The notes under the pieces: generated by a model
The model's input: only the letters and a program-made list of their open reading frames with translations
Databases searched by the model: none
What the model was told of the DNA's origin: nothing
Source: Aporrectodea caliginosa
Lineage: Eukaryota > Annelida > Clitellata > Crassiclitellata > Lumbricidae
Assembly: GCA_020284085.1 (NCBI GenBank)
Contig: JACEVL010000336.1
Location: 255,501-319,500, forward strand
DNA: 64,000 nt
Direction: 5' to 3'
Part shown: positions 39,061-50,147 of the stretch, piece by piece
Numbering within the stretch: position 1 is the stretch's first letter
How the letters are laid out: each line of letters starts with the position of its first letter
Made by a program: the position numbers and the translations under genes

Positions 39061-41450
39061 GTAAAAGCATGACATTAGCACTTATACCCTATTCACTTCT
39101 ACCTTGGTAGCCTTCTAACGTAATGGCTTCTATTGCTCCGGTATCCTAATGCATAAGACCTCAATCGATGGTTGCTTCAAACAAAATGGTTGTCGAGAAT
39201 CGCAAAAGATATTTCGTAGTTTCTGTTTAACCACGCTGCGTCATAATGAGTGTGATTGGCGTCGCCCTCTTACATAATCCAGGCTTCGGACTGGCACCAC
39301 TCGATGGTAGGCAGGTTTTTGCTGTTGGTTATCGCAATATTTTGTCCGCCAAGGTCCGTTATCGTCGACCTTACTAATGGAATATATCTAAGCCCAATCT
39401 AGCGAATTAACGCAATTGCTGAATATAATATAATATAATATAATATTATGGTATCTGAAGAATGCCCGTCAAAGGTGTAAAAGACGATCACTGTGTTATG
39501 TACTGTTTAGCAACATCTTATGGCTGTCAAAGCCTCTCTTTACTTATTTCCTTGTGTTATTATTAGATTTACTTTCTCAGCATTTGTGGTGGTTTCGGTT
39601 TAACGACGCAGCGTCATGAAGATTGGAAAGCAGGAATTTGCAATTAGTAGACTCGGAAGTAGTAGCAGTAGTTTCAGTATAACAACACTGTGCTTCGCCA
39701 TCCTCCTTCATCGAGGTTTGGAACTGGCTCAGCCTTGCACACGGCTTATTTGATGTGGTACGTGCCTTTACGGTTAGTAGTATGCTGTATTACTCGCCTG
39801 TGTGGTCGGGCTTCGCATGCGGGAGAAGAGTGAAGCCCTTCCTGAAATTATCGGAATTCTAGTACGTCTCCTCCCTCCTTTGAGAAGCTTTGCAACAATG
39901 CGGATGCCAGTCTCATTGCCTGTATTCTGCACAATCCTTGTCATGTATTGCATAAATTGTTACCGCCGATCTAGCAATTAACAATTAAATATAATATATC
40001 CTTCGGCAAGGATAGTTCCTGTCTAAAGACGCTCAGTCATCAGAGAGATAGTCACCGTCCCCTTCTTTATCCAGGCTTCAGACTGGCATCACCCGAGTAG
40101 AGGGCAGTAGCCGTGATTTTCTTTCATGTATACGAAGTTTAACGACGCTGTGTGACAGCGTACCTGATTAACGTCGCCTACCTCCGTTCTCAAAGCTGCG
40201 TACTGGCACCACCCGATGATAGGCAGTGTTTTCTTTGTTTATCGCCGCTTGTTGACTCTAACGGCCGTTAACGTCGAAATTTCCTACGATTGAATGTATG
40301 AAAAGATGGTATCACCCTTACGATTGATGGCATTTTCTGTATTTATAGCATTGAACGAGTACTTATTAAAGGTGTATAAGACTATCACTGTTTTATCTAT
40401 TGTTTAGCGACATCTTAAGGCTATAAAGGCTTTTAACGTAGACCTCCCATTACCTTACATTTTAATTATATATTATTTAAAAGGCAGAAGTAGTTTCTGT
40501 TTAACCAAGCTGCATATTATGTCATGAAGAAAGTTGATGGTGCTGATCAACTACTTGTGAAGGACTAGATCAGGTTCCCCACACAATAATTGTCTAAGGG
40601 GGAGGATCGAACTATTCTAAATATTTTTCACTGTTCCTATGGCATAACACAGTCCATACATAATTATGGTTGGTAACTTACTGTTTAACGACACCGTGGC
40701 ATAACAAAGGTGATTAGTGTCGCCCACTTCCTTTCTCCATCCTTGAGACTGTCTCTACTACAGGGTGGGTAGTGACGGAGGTTTGCATTTTATTCGTTAT
40801 TTATCAGCAGCGGTGATGTATCGGTATGTGCTGTGCCTTGTAACCGGAGGGTCACAGGTTCGAATCTACCTCAAGCCACTGCGCAGCGACCCTGGACAAG
40901 TTGTTCACCCACAATTGTGTGTGAAGAAGACAATGCATCCACTTCACTCATCTCATCCCTAGGTGGCATAATAGCCAATGGTCTTCGGGCAGAGAACTCA
41001 TTATCATCATCAACAGCTTGTGGCCGCCGAGAGCCTTTAACGTCGACCTTACGCTACATAATGTGTGTTCTTCAGATGGCAAAAAACGAATTTGTTGTAT
41101 TTATAACTTTGCAACAGAGGGTTTTAAAGGTGTATTATCTATAATTGTCTAGCCATATCTTATGGCTGGAATGGCCGATTACGTCTTCCTATCTGTGCCT
41201 TATATACTATCTAATTATATATAATTATATGGACACATCGAAAGGGATAGATTATGTTTAAGAACACTGATTCTGAAGCACTAAACAATTGTTATCTGCG
41301 AAGGACATGTTCAAGGTCCCTACACAGTTAAGTGTCAAAGGTAAGGAGAATCGTACTTGTACTCTTTACGTTACAAGGCGAGCGCCTTCATCAATCGGTT
41401 ACCATGCCCACAGTTGTAGCAGTGGTGGTAGCATAGGCGCCGACTTCGGT
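39060..41450 (-). repeat. Higher-order module array, copy 2
   Basis: B' cores near 39,235, 39,680, 40,045, 40,160 and 40,690. E cores near 39,330, 40,240 and 41,010. C-type units near 39,470, 40,370 and 41,115. Old SINE-2 at 40,810-40,930 (B box GGTTCGAATCTAC). Reverse SINE-1 at 41,275-41,420. 40,620-41,420 corresponds to 37,100-38,040 and 43,090-43,690. Confidence 0.65.
41275..41420 (-). mobile_element. SINE-1 copy, reverse
   Basis: AATCGTACTTGTACTC, TTTACGTTACAAGGCGAGCGCC and CAATCGGTTACCATGCCCA: B-box end, anticodon region and head. Confidence 0.6.
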
Positions 41451-41608
41451 TTTTGTCTCTGTATGGGTTCAACCCCGGGAAAATGTTTAATACTGTAAAT
41501 TGCTGTGAGTTTTAACGCATTTTCTTCGAAAGAAAATTATTTTTTGTCAGCGGCTACGTTGTTAGTAAAAGTATTTGAAACTCACGTAATGGTGAGTGAC
41601 ATAGTGTA
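41450..41608. other. Unassigned, possible SINE-3 remnant
   Basis: GGGTTCAACCCCGGGAAAATG is B-box-like. The remainder is AT-rich with nothing recognisable. Confidence 0.3.
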
Positions 41609-41609
41609 T

Positions 41610-41715
41610 AATTGTATTGTAATGTATCTATCAGTTTAAATAGCGCCTCTCGCAGTGCACACCAATCAGAGGTGCTCCTAGTGTAGGAGTCCCAGGAAAA
41701 GAAAGAAGTCTTGAG
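41610..41715 (-). mobile_element. LINE/SINE 3' end (SINE-2 type tail), reverse
   Basis: TTGTATTGTAATGTATC, AAATAGCGCCTCTCGCAG, GAGGTGCTCCTAGTG: same 3' end as 15,780-15,935. It lies 5'-to-5' against the following LINE tail. Confidence 0.55.
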
Positions 41716-41955
41716 ACAACGAAAAGAGGCACTTCTATGCAGCGCCGAGCATTCTCTGTTGTTGGTCCAACAGCCTGGAATGTCTTGCCATCTTTCCTTC
41801 GGTTATCTCCTCGCATTCACTCGGTTGCCTTCTACGCCCATTTGAAGACTTTTCTGTATGATCAGGCCTGGCTTGGGAGCGCCTCTGAGTAGAGCCCTTG
41901 AAGAGGCGCTATATAAATTCTTGGATTGATTGATTGATTAATTGATTGAGCAGTA
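41716..41955 (+). pseudogene. Non-LTR RT C-terminus with intact stop and 3' tail
   Basis: An open frame of 58 codons reads MQRRAFSVVGPTAWNVLPSF, then PRIHSVAFYAHLKTFLYDQA and a TAG stop at 41,890-41,892. GAAGAGGCGCTATATAAATTC and an (ATTG)n tail follow. It is a 5'-truncated insertion of a CR1/L2-like LINE, better preserved than most here and so probably younger. The shared AGGCGCTATATAAATTC end suggests this LINE family supplied the 3' end of SINE-2. Confidence 0.85.
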
Positions 41956-42766
41956 GTTTTTGCTATTTTTTACGCGTTTCTATCCAATTACCAATAATTA
42001 TGAATCGATGGCCTTGAGCAATTTAGAGTGACTGACGACTTGCTTAAGGTACTACAATAGACAGTGACCTTCTCAGAAGAGGAGGATCACAAGGCCCGAA
42101 TCGATGGTAGCTTCACAGGAAATGGAGTTCAAGAATTATTAGAGACATTTTGTAGTTACTGATGAACCATCGTGTGTCGTAATAAGGTGGATTGGCGTCG
42201 CCCTCCTCCTTATTCCAGCTTTCGGACTAGCACCACTCGACAATATTAATCTTTTCCATTGTTTTCAACAGCCTTTAGCCGCCAAGGACCGTTAACGTCG
42301 ACCACAATTTTACGCCCACAACCATTCCATCGATTAGGCACATTTTATATATTTATAGCATCCGAAGGAAGCGTTTAGAAGGTGTCCAAGACGAACACCG
42401 AACCACCTATTGTTTAGCGACATCTCGTGGCTGCCAATAATCGTCGACCTCTCATTAACTTAATTTCTAATTAGATATATTTTCATTCTCATGTGCTAGT
42501 TGATGGCTTAACAATGGTGCATCATAAGATCTATTTATTAGCGTCGCCCTCCTTCTTTTTACTGGCTTAGGACTGAAAGCACCCGAGAATACGGCAGCGA
42601 CCGATTTTTTCTTTTGTTTGGGTAGCTAAGTGACGCTGTATCGCAACAAAGATGATTAGAGTCGCCCTCCTTAGTACAGCCTGAGGACTGGCAACGCCCG
42701 TTAGTTGACTTTTATCAGTTGTTTAGCCTAATAACCGGAAGGTCTCAGGTTCCAATCTACCTCAAG

Positions 42767-43003
42767 TATTGTATTGTATTGTATTGTATTTGAACACTTG
42801 TTATAGCGCCCCTACCAGATTGCCTATTCAGAGGCGCTCCCGACTTCTGCGCGGACGCTGAATCGGAGTTTCACGCCGAAGCGCATGAGCAATTGCGAGT
42901 GAAGGACTTGCCCAGGGTCCCTACGCGGCGGCTTTGAGGTGGATTCGAACCCGCAACCCTCCATCTGCAAGGCACCGAACATACCTCTATACCACCGCGC
43001 CCC
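42767..43003 (-). mobile_element. SINE-2, full-length, nested in an older SINE-2
   Basis: On the minus strand: GGGGCGCGGTGGTATAGAGG (A-box region), CCTTGCAGATGG (anticodon-loop-like), GGGTTGCGGGTTCGAATCCA (B box), AGGGACCCTGGGCAAGTCC, then GCGCTATAACAAGTGTTC and an (ATACA)n tail. It sits within an older SINE-2 whose B-box half ends CTACCTCAAG at 42,766. The older copy continues GTCACTGCGTAGCGACC at 43,134. Confidence 0.9.
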
Positions 43004-43130
43004 AGTTGTATTGTGTTGTGTTGTATTGTGTTGTATTGTACTCCACGTTTATATTGCGACCGAGCCACCCGCAGTAAAGATCCGAGAAATTAATCTCTGA
43101 TAAACCGACCGACCGACTTAACAATGACTT
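43004..43130 (-). mobile_element. Retroelement tail fragment, TATTG-rich
   Basis: TTGTATTGTGTTGTGTTGTA, then TTATATTGCGACCGAGCCACC. It looks like another 5'-truncated 3' end inserted beside SINE-2. A CCGACCGACCGAC run closes it. Confidence 0.4.
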
Positions 43131-43919
43131 ACAAGTCACTGCGTAGCGACCATGGACAAGTTGTTCACCCATGATTGTCTGTGAGCAAGACAACGGGAAG
43201 CCACCTCACTCATCTCATCCCAGGTGACATAAGATCCAGTGGAACCACCTTCGGGCAGATAACTCAACATCATCAACAGCTTCTGGCCGCCGAGGACCTT
43301 TAACTTCGACCTTACGCTACTGGAAAAGTGTTTGCTCGCTGGCGATTAAACGCATTTGCTCAATTTATAACATCGTAAGAGAACGTTTTAAAGGTGTCGT
43401 AGATGATCACTTCATTATCTGTTGTTTTTGCGACATTTTCTGGCTTGAAAGGCCAGATTACGTGTCTGCCTCATTTTATTTTAATATATTCTAATTAGAT
43501 GTCTCTACATGCATCGGTAGGGATAGGTTATGTTTAACGACGCTGATTCTGAAGTACTAAGCAATTGTTGTGCGCGAAGGACTTGTTCGATGTATCTACA
43601 CAATGACTGTCCAATGGGAATTAGTTGGAACTCGTACTCTCTGCGTTACAAGCGAGCGCCCTCATCTATCGGCCACCCTGCCCTCACAGTAGTAGCAGTG
43701 GTCGATTAGCAGGAACTATCCCTGCCGAAGAAAATAATATCTAAGAAAATAATATCTAATTCGAGCTAAAAGTAATGAGGTAATAATATACATATTTGTG
43801 GTCTGACTAAATTTTCTCAGTGTCACCGACTGATGCTACTCTTACATAGCCTACCAGCGCTTTGAAAATATAGAAAGTAGAGAAGTAAAATGTGCAGATG
43901 CGGTTGAACTATAGTCACA

Positions 43920-44110
43920 TTAGACGATTGGTTACAACGTTCGCCTTGGAAGGCGGAGAGTTGGACAATGGATTCTATCCTTCATCTTCTAGACAGTTAA
44001 TGTGTAGGAATCTTAAGCAATTCCTCGCTCACAATTGCTCAGTGCCATCGTTTGATAATTGGTCACTAGATAGTGGTGCTTAACAAATATTAAAACTACT
44101 GCTACTTCCA
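43920..44110 (+). mobile_element. SINE-1 copy
   Basis: TAGACGATTGGTTACAACGTTCG, CCTTGGAAGGCGGAGAG, body AATTCCTCGCTCACAATTGC and tail ACTACTGCTACTTCC. Confidence 0.65.
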
Positions 44111-44512
44111 TCAAAATACCTATTGATACAAACACTTATAGTATTACTACAACCACCTTTACAATTGAAGCGACCACTAATTACTATCGATAGTGCCACT
44201 ACAATAATTGATGTCGACGTTCAGTCATAAGAGATATAGTCAGCTTGTCCCCCTCTATCCTGGCTTCAGACTGGCACCACTCGAGTGTACAGTAGGGCAG
44301 TGTCCGAGATTTTCTTTCATATGTGCTTGGTTTAAGGACGCTGAATCACATCGTAAATGATTAGCGTCGCCCTCCGAGATTTTCAAAACTGCGTACTGGC
44401 ATCACCCGGTGATAGGCAGTTTTTGCATTGTTTATCGTCATTTGTTGACGCTAAAGGCCGTTAGCGTCGAGTGGATTGAAAAGGATTACAACAGATTAAC
44501 AGTTACTAACGA

Positions 44513-44590
44513 TTGGATTGGATCCACAGTTTAACGGCAGCTTATGACAACATAGGCCGTTGCCGCCGACAAAGATTAGTTTTTGGCATA
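44513..44590 (-). mobile_element. A-family retroposon, truncated
   Basis: GATTGGATTGGATCCACAGT to TTAGTTTTTGGCAT, then host AAATGCATTTGCTGAATTTA. It lacks the final TATTACAGCTC, so it is 5'-truncated in its own sense. Confidence 0.7.
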
Positions 44591-45199
44591 AATGCATTTG
44601 CTGAATTTATAGCTTCGGAAGGATAAGTGTTAAAGGTGTTTAAAAAGATCACTGTACTATCCAATGTTTCGCGACATCTCACGACTGTCAGCGCCGAATT
44701 TGTCGACCTTCCATTACCTTATATTAGTTAAATAAGCAGGTTTCCACGTATTAGCCGTCTTGCGCTGCTGTAGGGATATTAAGAACTAGATCCTGAGACA
44801 TTAAACGAGCAGCGACTGATAAGGACAATGGCCCGAAAAAGTGTCTATATTTGACAGACAACAAACGGACAGCAACGTTTTAAAAGTTTCGTCAGTTACA
44901 AATTACATTTTATTTTTATTATTATTACTATAATTATAATCTAGCATCTTGTGATTGTCGAGGTCTATTATTACCTGATACCTTATGCTCCAATTTGATG
45001 TATTTCCTTCGGCAGGTTTACTTTCGTTTTTTAACGACGCTTTGAGAGTGATTGGTGTCGCCCTGCTACTTAATCCAGGTTTCGGACTGGCACCACTCGA
45101 TGGTAGGCAGGTTTTGCTGTTATTTTTCACAACTTTATGGCCGCCAAAGACCGTTAACGTCGGCCTTCCTTACGAATGGTATTTAAGTTAAGTCAGCCC

Positions 45200-45314
45200 A
45201 CTCTAGCGAATTGGATTGGATCCACAGTTTAACGGCAGCTTCATGACAACATAGGTCGTTGCCGCCGACAAAGATTATTTTTGGCATATTACAGCTCTTT
45301 TTACTCTAGCGAAT
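45200..45314 (-). mobile_element. A-family retroposon with 12-bp target-site duplication
   Basis: ACTCTAGCGAAT at 45,200-45,211 and 45,303-45,314. The element ends TGGATTGGATCC on one side and ACAGCTCTTTTT on the other. The target is itself an E module (CTCTAGCGAATAAACTCAG), so this is nested. Confidence 0.9.
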
Positions 45315-46325
45315 AAACTCAGTTGGTGAATATGTGGCATCGGAAGAATGCGTGTTAAAGGTGTCTAAAACGATCAATGTGTTAGCCATTGTTTAGCAAC
45401 AACTTGTGGCTGTCTAAGCTTATTAAGTCGACCTCTCTTAGGTGATTTCCTTGTGTTATATTTAGGTACAACTTTTTCATCAGTAGTTTCCGTTTAACGA
45501 CGCAGCGTCAGTAGAAAAATAAATAGCCTCGTCCTCTTTAATAAACCACGTTATAGTTGCGAAAGCATGGATTTGCGATTTGTAGTAGTATTAGAAATTT
45601 CAATTTAACGACACTGTTGTGAAAACACAAGGATCATTTACGTCGCCCTCCTATTTCATCCAGACTTGGGACTGACACAGCCTGGCGCACAGCTTATTTG
45701 ATGTGGTATAATTATGAGACACGAAGGTTAGTTTGATGCTGTATTGCTCGCCTGTGTGGTTGGTTGCGCGGGCGGGCAGGAGCGGAAGGCCCTTGAGGGA
45801 AATATCCGCCAGCTTGTACGCCTGAGGTACTTACCTTTATCTGCTCCTTCATTTGAGACTCTTTGCAACAAAGCAGATAGCAGACTCTGCCTGTATTCTG
45901 CACAATCCCTGTCATGTTTTGCATAAATTGTTAGCGCCGATCAAGCAAACTCGCTACTCCCTGCGACCGCGGTCCCATAACTGTGAGTTACCCAGGTTGG
46001 ACAGCCTGACACAGAAATGCCACCCTGCCAGGACGCTAAACAAATAAAGAAAGTTACCCTAGATCTGGTTATTTTAGCTCTCTTTTTCCATACGACTAAA
46101 CTTTACTGCTCCTCCCATAAGTGTACCCCATGGGCCATGAAATACAGTAACTTCTCTCATTCAATTCTTGGTTTGTATATTTATTTGTTTGTATGTATTA
46201 ATTTTGCCATGTACAGTGCTGTGCGTTTCCTAGTGCTTCTCGTTAGAGTAAATGCTAACTAATTTAATAACGTGCGGTAGCGGATTTTGATCTGCGATTT
46301 GACGCATCAACTGAAATTATAGAAG

Positions 46326-46431
46326 AATGCGTGTTAAAGGGATCCAGAATTTAGCGACAGCTTACAACAACAAAGGTCGTTTCAGTCGACAGAAATTATT
46401 TTGGCATATTACAGCTCAATGCGCGTTAAAG
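46326..46431 (-). mobile_element. A-head/D-core hybrid retroposon with 14-bp target-site duplication
   Basis: AATGCGTGTTAAAG (46,326-46,339) and AATGCGCGTTAAAG (46,418-46,431) flank the element with one mismatch. Its core (TTTAGCGACAGCTTACAACA ... GTCGACAGAAATTATT) is D-like but its head is the short A type (GGCATATTACAGCTC). It is an intermediate that supports A arising from D by deletion. Confidence 0.8.
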
Positions 46432-46984
46432 TTCTTTAAGACGAACATTGTGCATGCAGAATGCATTGTTTAGCAACATCTTTTGTCTGAGAAGGTCACT
46501 CATTTTATAGTTGGATAGTTGGATCGTTGCTGTTTAACGACATTGTGTCATAACAAAGGTGATTAGTGTCGCCCTCCTCTTTTCTCCAGGCTCGAATTAG
46601 AAATATTTCCTTAAATATTTGTTCCAGTTTAACGACGCTCAGTCATGAGACAGATAGTCAGAGTCCCCTCCCTTATCCAGGCTTCAGACTGTCACCACTC
46701 GTGTATAGTGCAGTGGCCGAGATTCTCTTTCACATAATACGTGGTTTAACGACGGTGTGTCACAACGTAAATGATTAACGTCGCCCTCCGCCATTCTCCA
46801 AGCTTCGGACAGACACCAACCGATGATCAGCAGTTATTCCATTGTTTTTTGTCATTAATTTTGTTAACTCTAAGGGCCATTAACGTCGACCTTTCCTACG
46901 AGTGGATAGATGAAAGATCCGATCACAACTTAGCGATTATTTATTTATCCAATGTTTAATGACATCTTTTAGCAACAAAGGCCG

Positions 46985-47195
46985 TTGACGTCTTTAAAGT
47001 TTTTGATGCATTTCAGTTCATTTTCGTGTAGTGTTTTCATCAGTTTTCTTTATCTTTTTTCCGTCTTGAATTCTATTTCTGATAGGATATTGACGACTTT
47101 AAAGTTTTTGACGTATTTAAGTTCATTTTCGAATAATGTTTTCATCAGAAATCTTTCTCTTTTCTTATCTTTGCTTCTTTTCTGACAGGAAGTTG
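46985..47195 (+). repeat. ~104-bp tandem duplication
   Basis: TTTAAAGTTTTTGATGCATTTCAGTTC (about 46,993) recurs as TTTAAAGTTTTTGACGTATTTAAGTTC (about 47,098), each followed by TTTTCATCAG. T-rich on this strand. Confidence 0.75.
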
Positions 47196-47199
47196 CAAC

Positions 47200-48465
47200 G
47201 ATGAAATTTGACAGGTGGTTGTTCTTTTTTCTCCTTTTTTCCCTTCTTTTTTTGATATTAAAAAGAAACAAAATTAATCTTCTAGCCGTACAGGCTTTTC
47301 ATTAATTTTTTTTGGCGACCATATAGGCTCTATTAATAACTGTTTTCTCCTCAATTTTAATCTAATTCTTATTCTTAATTACAATATTTGCAGAGCATCA
47401 CATCTATCTCTCTAAATAACATCAAGCTATCAATTTTACATTTACAATCAATCAATGTTCAATATTCTTAGTCCATCAAGAATAGTACAAACAGATTCAA
47501 TAATCAATATCAACATGACAATCAATGCATCAATATTATTAAATGTTGATTTTATCAATTACAATTAACTCAAAATGAATCCTATACATAAACGTTTCCA
47601 AACTAGTTTTAAGTAATAACTAAAGACCAAGAATATTAAAAACATTGTTAAGCATCAGTTCTATCCAATAAAAAAACACATTCAAATTAAAACCCATACA
47701 TTTATCACCATAAACAAACCAATTCAATTGCTGTAATCATAGACCATTATTCTGAAGCAAGTTATGATGGTCTACTCCAGCAACCGTTATCCAGCCGCAT
47801 TAGTCAATATTTATTGCCGTTATCTAAGTTATGTAGTTACGCTTGCATATCTCTTTAATTTGTTAGTGTCCTACAAAAACTACGTGTCTTTTTTTATTTT
47901 GTTTCTATTTTGTGATCTCCTTTCAGTTTGTTCCATTTTTGCTTTTTCTCGCCTTTTCTTTCCTTTTATTTAATTTGTATTAGCGCGTGCTATGTTTATG
48001 TTCACTTGATAAATATTGGGTAATGTTAACCACTTTCTGAAGTAATACTGTACATGCCTGGATTGGTTTAATTCTAGTTAAGGTTTTTTTACGTTTAGTT
48101 TGAATGTAGTTAAGGTTTATGTTTTTCGTACTAGATTTTCTGAATATAAACAACTGAACTATTGTACCACGATATTAGTAATTAGGTGACCCTATCTAGC
48201 GGGACAATTGTCCCTTCAGGATCCCCTTTTGTTGCTATTAATTAAAAATATTCATGCTACTATAATTGTGTTGTAATGTTATCAATGGCTAATATTCATG
48301 TTACCTCTGTTTTGGTACTCTTTGGCTTCAATAAAAAAAGAATTGATTATTACCTGCAGAGAGTATTTTCAGGTAATATTTACACTATTTATTAATAATC
48401 TCTACATAATTTTAGTTAGGTAGATGCAAATCTGACACCTTTATGCTGTAAATTAAAGACGTTTT
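47200..48465. other. AT-rich unassigned block, possible retroelement 3' end
   Basis: This is the longest stretch (about 1.2 kb) without any of the window's repeat families. GGCTTCAATAAAAAAAGAATTG near 48,325 contains a polyadenylation-type signal in a 3'-UTR-like context. No coding frame is recognisable. It may be the 3' part of an element with no other copy here. Confidence 0.35.
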
Positions 48466-48680
48466 TAAGGTGTCCAAATGATATCGCATTACGAATTATT
48501 TAACGGCTTGATCGTTAGATTGAACTCCGCCACTGGACGTCCGTGCATTGCACAAACGTGCTTAGTGCCAGCCACTGCCAGTCCCAAGCCTGGAATAAGG
48601 AGGAGGGCGACGCTAATGGTCTTTGTTACGGCACAGCAGGTCGTTAAACAGAAAAACCACCACCATAGTTTGATCGCTTA
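48425..48680 (+). mobile_element. E fragment and B-family retroposon with extended head
   Basis: An E-type 3' half in reverse (TTTTTAAGGTGTCCAAATGA) precedes a B copy (48,523-48,665). Its head, AACTCCGCCACTGGACGTCC, carries an extra ~25 bp (TGCACAAACGTGCTTAGTGCC) also partly seen at 26,034 and 35,610. TTGATCG at 48,508-48,514 and 48,670-48,676 may be the TSD. Confidence 0.65.
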
Positions 48681-49070
48681 AAAAATGAAGTGAGTCAAGT
48701 GTAGAGTGAAGTGAAATCGATGTAAACGGACCTGGAATCCACAACGCTTGCCCTAAAACAATCGTTACTATCCTCCGAATCTACCAGTTGGGTGCCATTC
48801 GATTATTGTGGGGTATTGACATCTGATTTACGTTGTGACCAGGGTGACCTAAGGTGTAATGGTTAGCGTGGGAAGACTGCAAACTGAAACATTAGGGTTT
48901 CTAAACAAATATTTTGTTTACTGATGATATACATGTATCTGTTTTTAATTACTTTTAAATCGCTATGGCTGGCATGGAGACGACTCTCATTCTAATGGAG
49001 TGTCGCTAATTAAATTACCTTAAGAAATAAATTATAAAAACATTCTTGTCATATTGGACATTTATTATCT
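48680..49070 (+). repeat. G-downstream block and SINE-3 remnant
   Basis: TGACCTAAGGTGTAATGGTTAGCG near 48,845 is a SINE-3 head. GAGTGTCGCTAATTAAATTACC is G-related. No gene. Confidence 0.4.
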
Positions 49071-49084
49071 GCAATAAATCTGCA

Positions 49085-49275
49085 TGGTGTTCCCAAATGG
49101 GAACAGACTCCATATGTGCCCAATGTTCCCAAATGGGAACAACACGCCATCTAGCGGTTGATCGCGGAATCACATATATACAAGTTCCAAGGACCTTACC
49201 CTAGCATCATTTGTTATATTCTCAAGTATCATAAAGATTGGGCACTGGGGGACAGTTTGGGCACTAACGGGTTAA
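49085..49275. mobile_element. Partial piggyBac-type element with paired palindromes
   Basis: The right end GGGCACTAACGGGTTAA (TTAA 49,272-49,275) resembles the terminus of the 52-54 kb piggyBac (GGCATTAATGGGTTAA). Two palindromes GTTCCCAAATGGGAAC lie near 49,089 and 49,124. The left terminus is missing. Confidence 0.6.
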
Positions 49276-49490
49276 GATGAATTCTGCGACGAAACGCAGT
49301 TTCTTATTTTATCTCATCAGTAAAGAGCAGTTTGAAGGTGTCTAACTGCACAGTCTGTTGTTTAGCGAAATTTCACGGTTGTAAGTACCGGAAACGTTGA
49401 TCTTGCCTTACCAGAGTAGCTTATGAATGTATGTATCTTAATTGTAATCTGGAGGTTTCTACAGTGCCAGAGAAAGCTAAGTAGATGGAA
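49276..49490 (-). repeat. F-family fragment, reverse
   Basis: GACGAAACGCAGTTTCTTA, TTTGAAGGTGTCTAACTGCAC, GAAACGTTGATCTTGCC, TACCAGAGTAGC, AATTGTAATCTGGAG: same order as 27,570-27,760. Confidence 0.6.
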
Positions 49491-49700
49491 GAAGGTCAAG
49501 AGAACTAATTCGTCATATCCCCTATATGTAATTCTTTGCATTGGATCTGCAAAGAATTTGTGTAAAATTGTGTACATAGCTAATAAAACTTTGAACTCTG
49601 GTCGCTAGATGGCGTTAAATCCTCGGCAATGCAATGCTTTCCTTAGACACCTTTAATACGGCTTCTCTAAATCTTACAAATTCATCAGTTCCATCCTTTC
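49490..49700 (+). repeat. LINE-1w RT-tail scrap and G module
   Basis: GCTAATAAAACTTTGAACTCTGG (NKTLNSG reading) leads into GTCGCTAGATGGCGTTAAATC and GACACCTTTAATACGG. Confidence 0.5.
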
Positions 49701-49799
49701 TTTAAGAGCTGTAATATGCCAAAAACTAATCTTTGTCGGCGGCTACGGCCTCTGTTGTCATAAGCTGCCGTTAAACTGTGGATCCATCCATTTCTTTAA
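49697..49799 (+). mobile_element. A-family retroposon with 9-bp target-site duplication
   Basis: TTTCTTTAA at 49,697-49,705 and 49,791-49,799. The element begins GAGCTGTAATATGCC and ends GGATCCATCCA. Confidence 0.8.
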
Positions 49800-50147
49800 T
49801 AGAGCACATTTTGTCGAGGGATTGAATTTAGGGTTAAGTCGACATCATAGGCCTTGGAAATCCTAAGGTTAACTGAAACAATGGATTGAACGTTTACAAT
49901 AGCCCATCGAATTGTTTTGTTAATACTGGAAAACTATTCCAGATTACGTAAAGCCGCGATATTCTAGTGGTTAACTCCTTCGCTGTATCTGTTCTTTCTG
50001 CTCAGTCGTTTTAAATGTCATTTCATTGTCAACTTAAGAATTTATCGACATCTTTTGGCAACAAAGGACGTTGATGTCGACAGAAATTATTTTTAACAGT
50101 TCTAGAGAACGCCACGGATAATATGACAGATAAAATCGCTAAATCCA
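49800..50147 (+). repeat. G-downstream block and LINE-1w/D fragment
   Basis: 49,985-50,035 has the LINE-1w ORF end (TTCTGCTCAGTCG, CATTGTCAACTTAAG) joined to a D core (ATCGACATCTTTTGGCAACA ... GATGTCGACAGAAATTA). Confidence 0.45.

Larger units (their letters stand above)
41960..43690 (-). repeat. Higher-order module array, copy 3
   Basis: 42,180-42,725 matches copy 1 at 36,400-36,960. 43,131-43,690 matches 37,350-38,040 and 40,870-41,420. The old SINE-2 in this copy is split at 42,766/43,131 by a younger SINE-2 and a LINE-tail fragment. 43,545-43,690 is a reverse SINE-1. Confidence 0.7.
44110..46985 (-). repeat. Dense array of B', E, C and A modules
   Basis: B' cores near 44,225, 44,335, 45,030, 45,500, 45,605, 46,530, 46,640 and 46,745. 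E cores near 44,445, 45,135 and 46,850. C-type units near 44,620, 45,355 and 46,950. A elements at 44,513, 45,212 and 46,340. 45,685-45,930 repeats 39,720-39,960 (TTATTTGATGTGGTA, TGTATTCTGCACAATCC). ORFs over 60 codons here cross module boundaries and are not conserved. Confidence 0.65.

Noticed and set aside
47200..48465. A host gene 3' UTR
   Set aside because: An AATAAA-type signal is present but there is no coding frame or splice-like structure upstream; left as unassigned.
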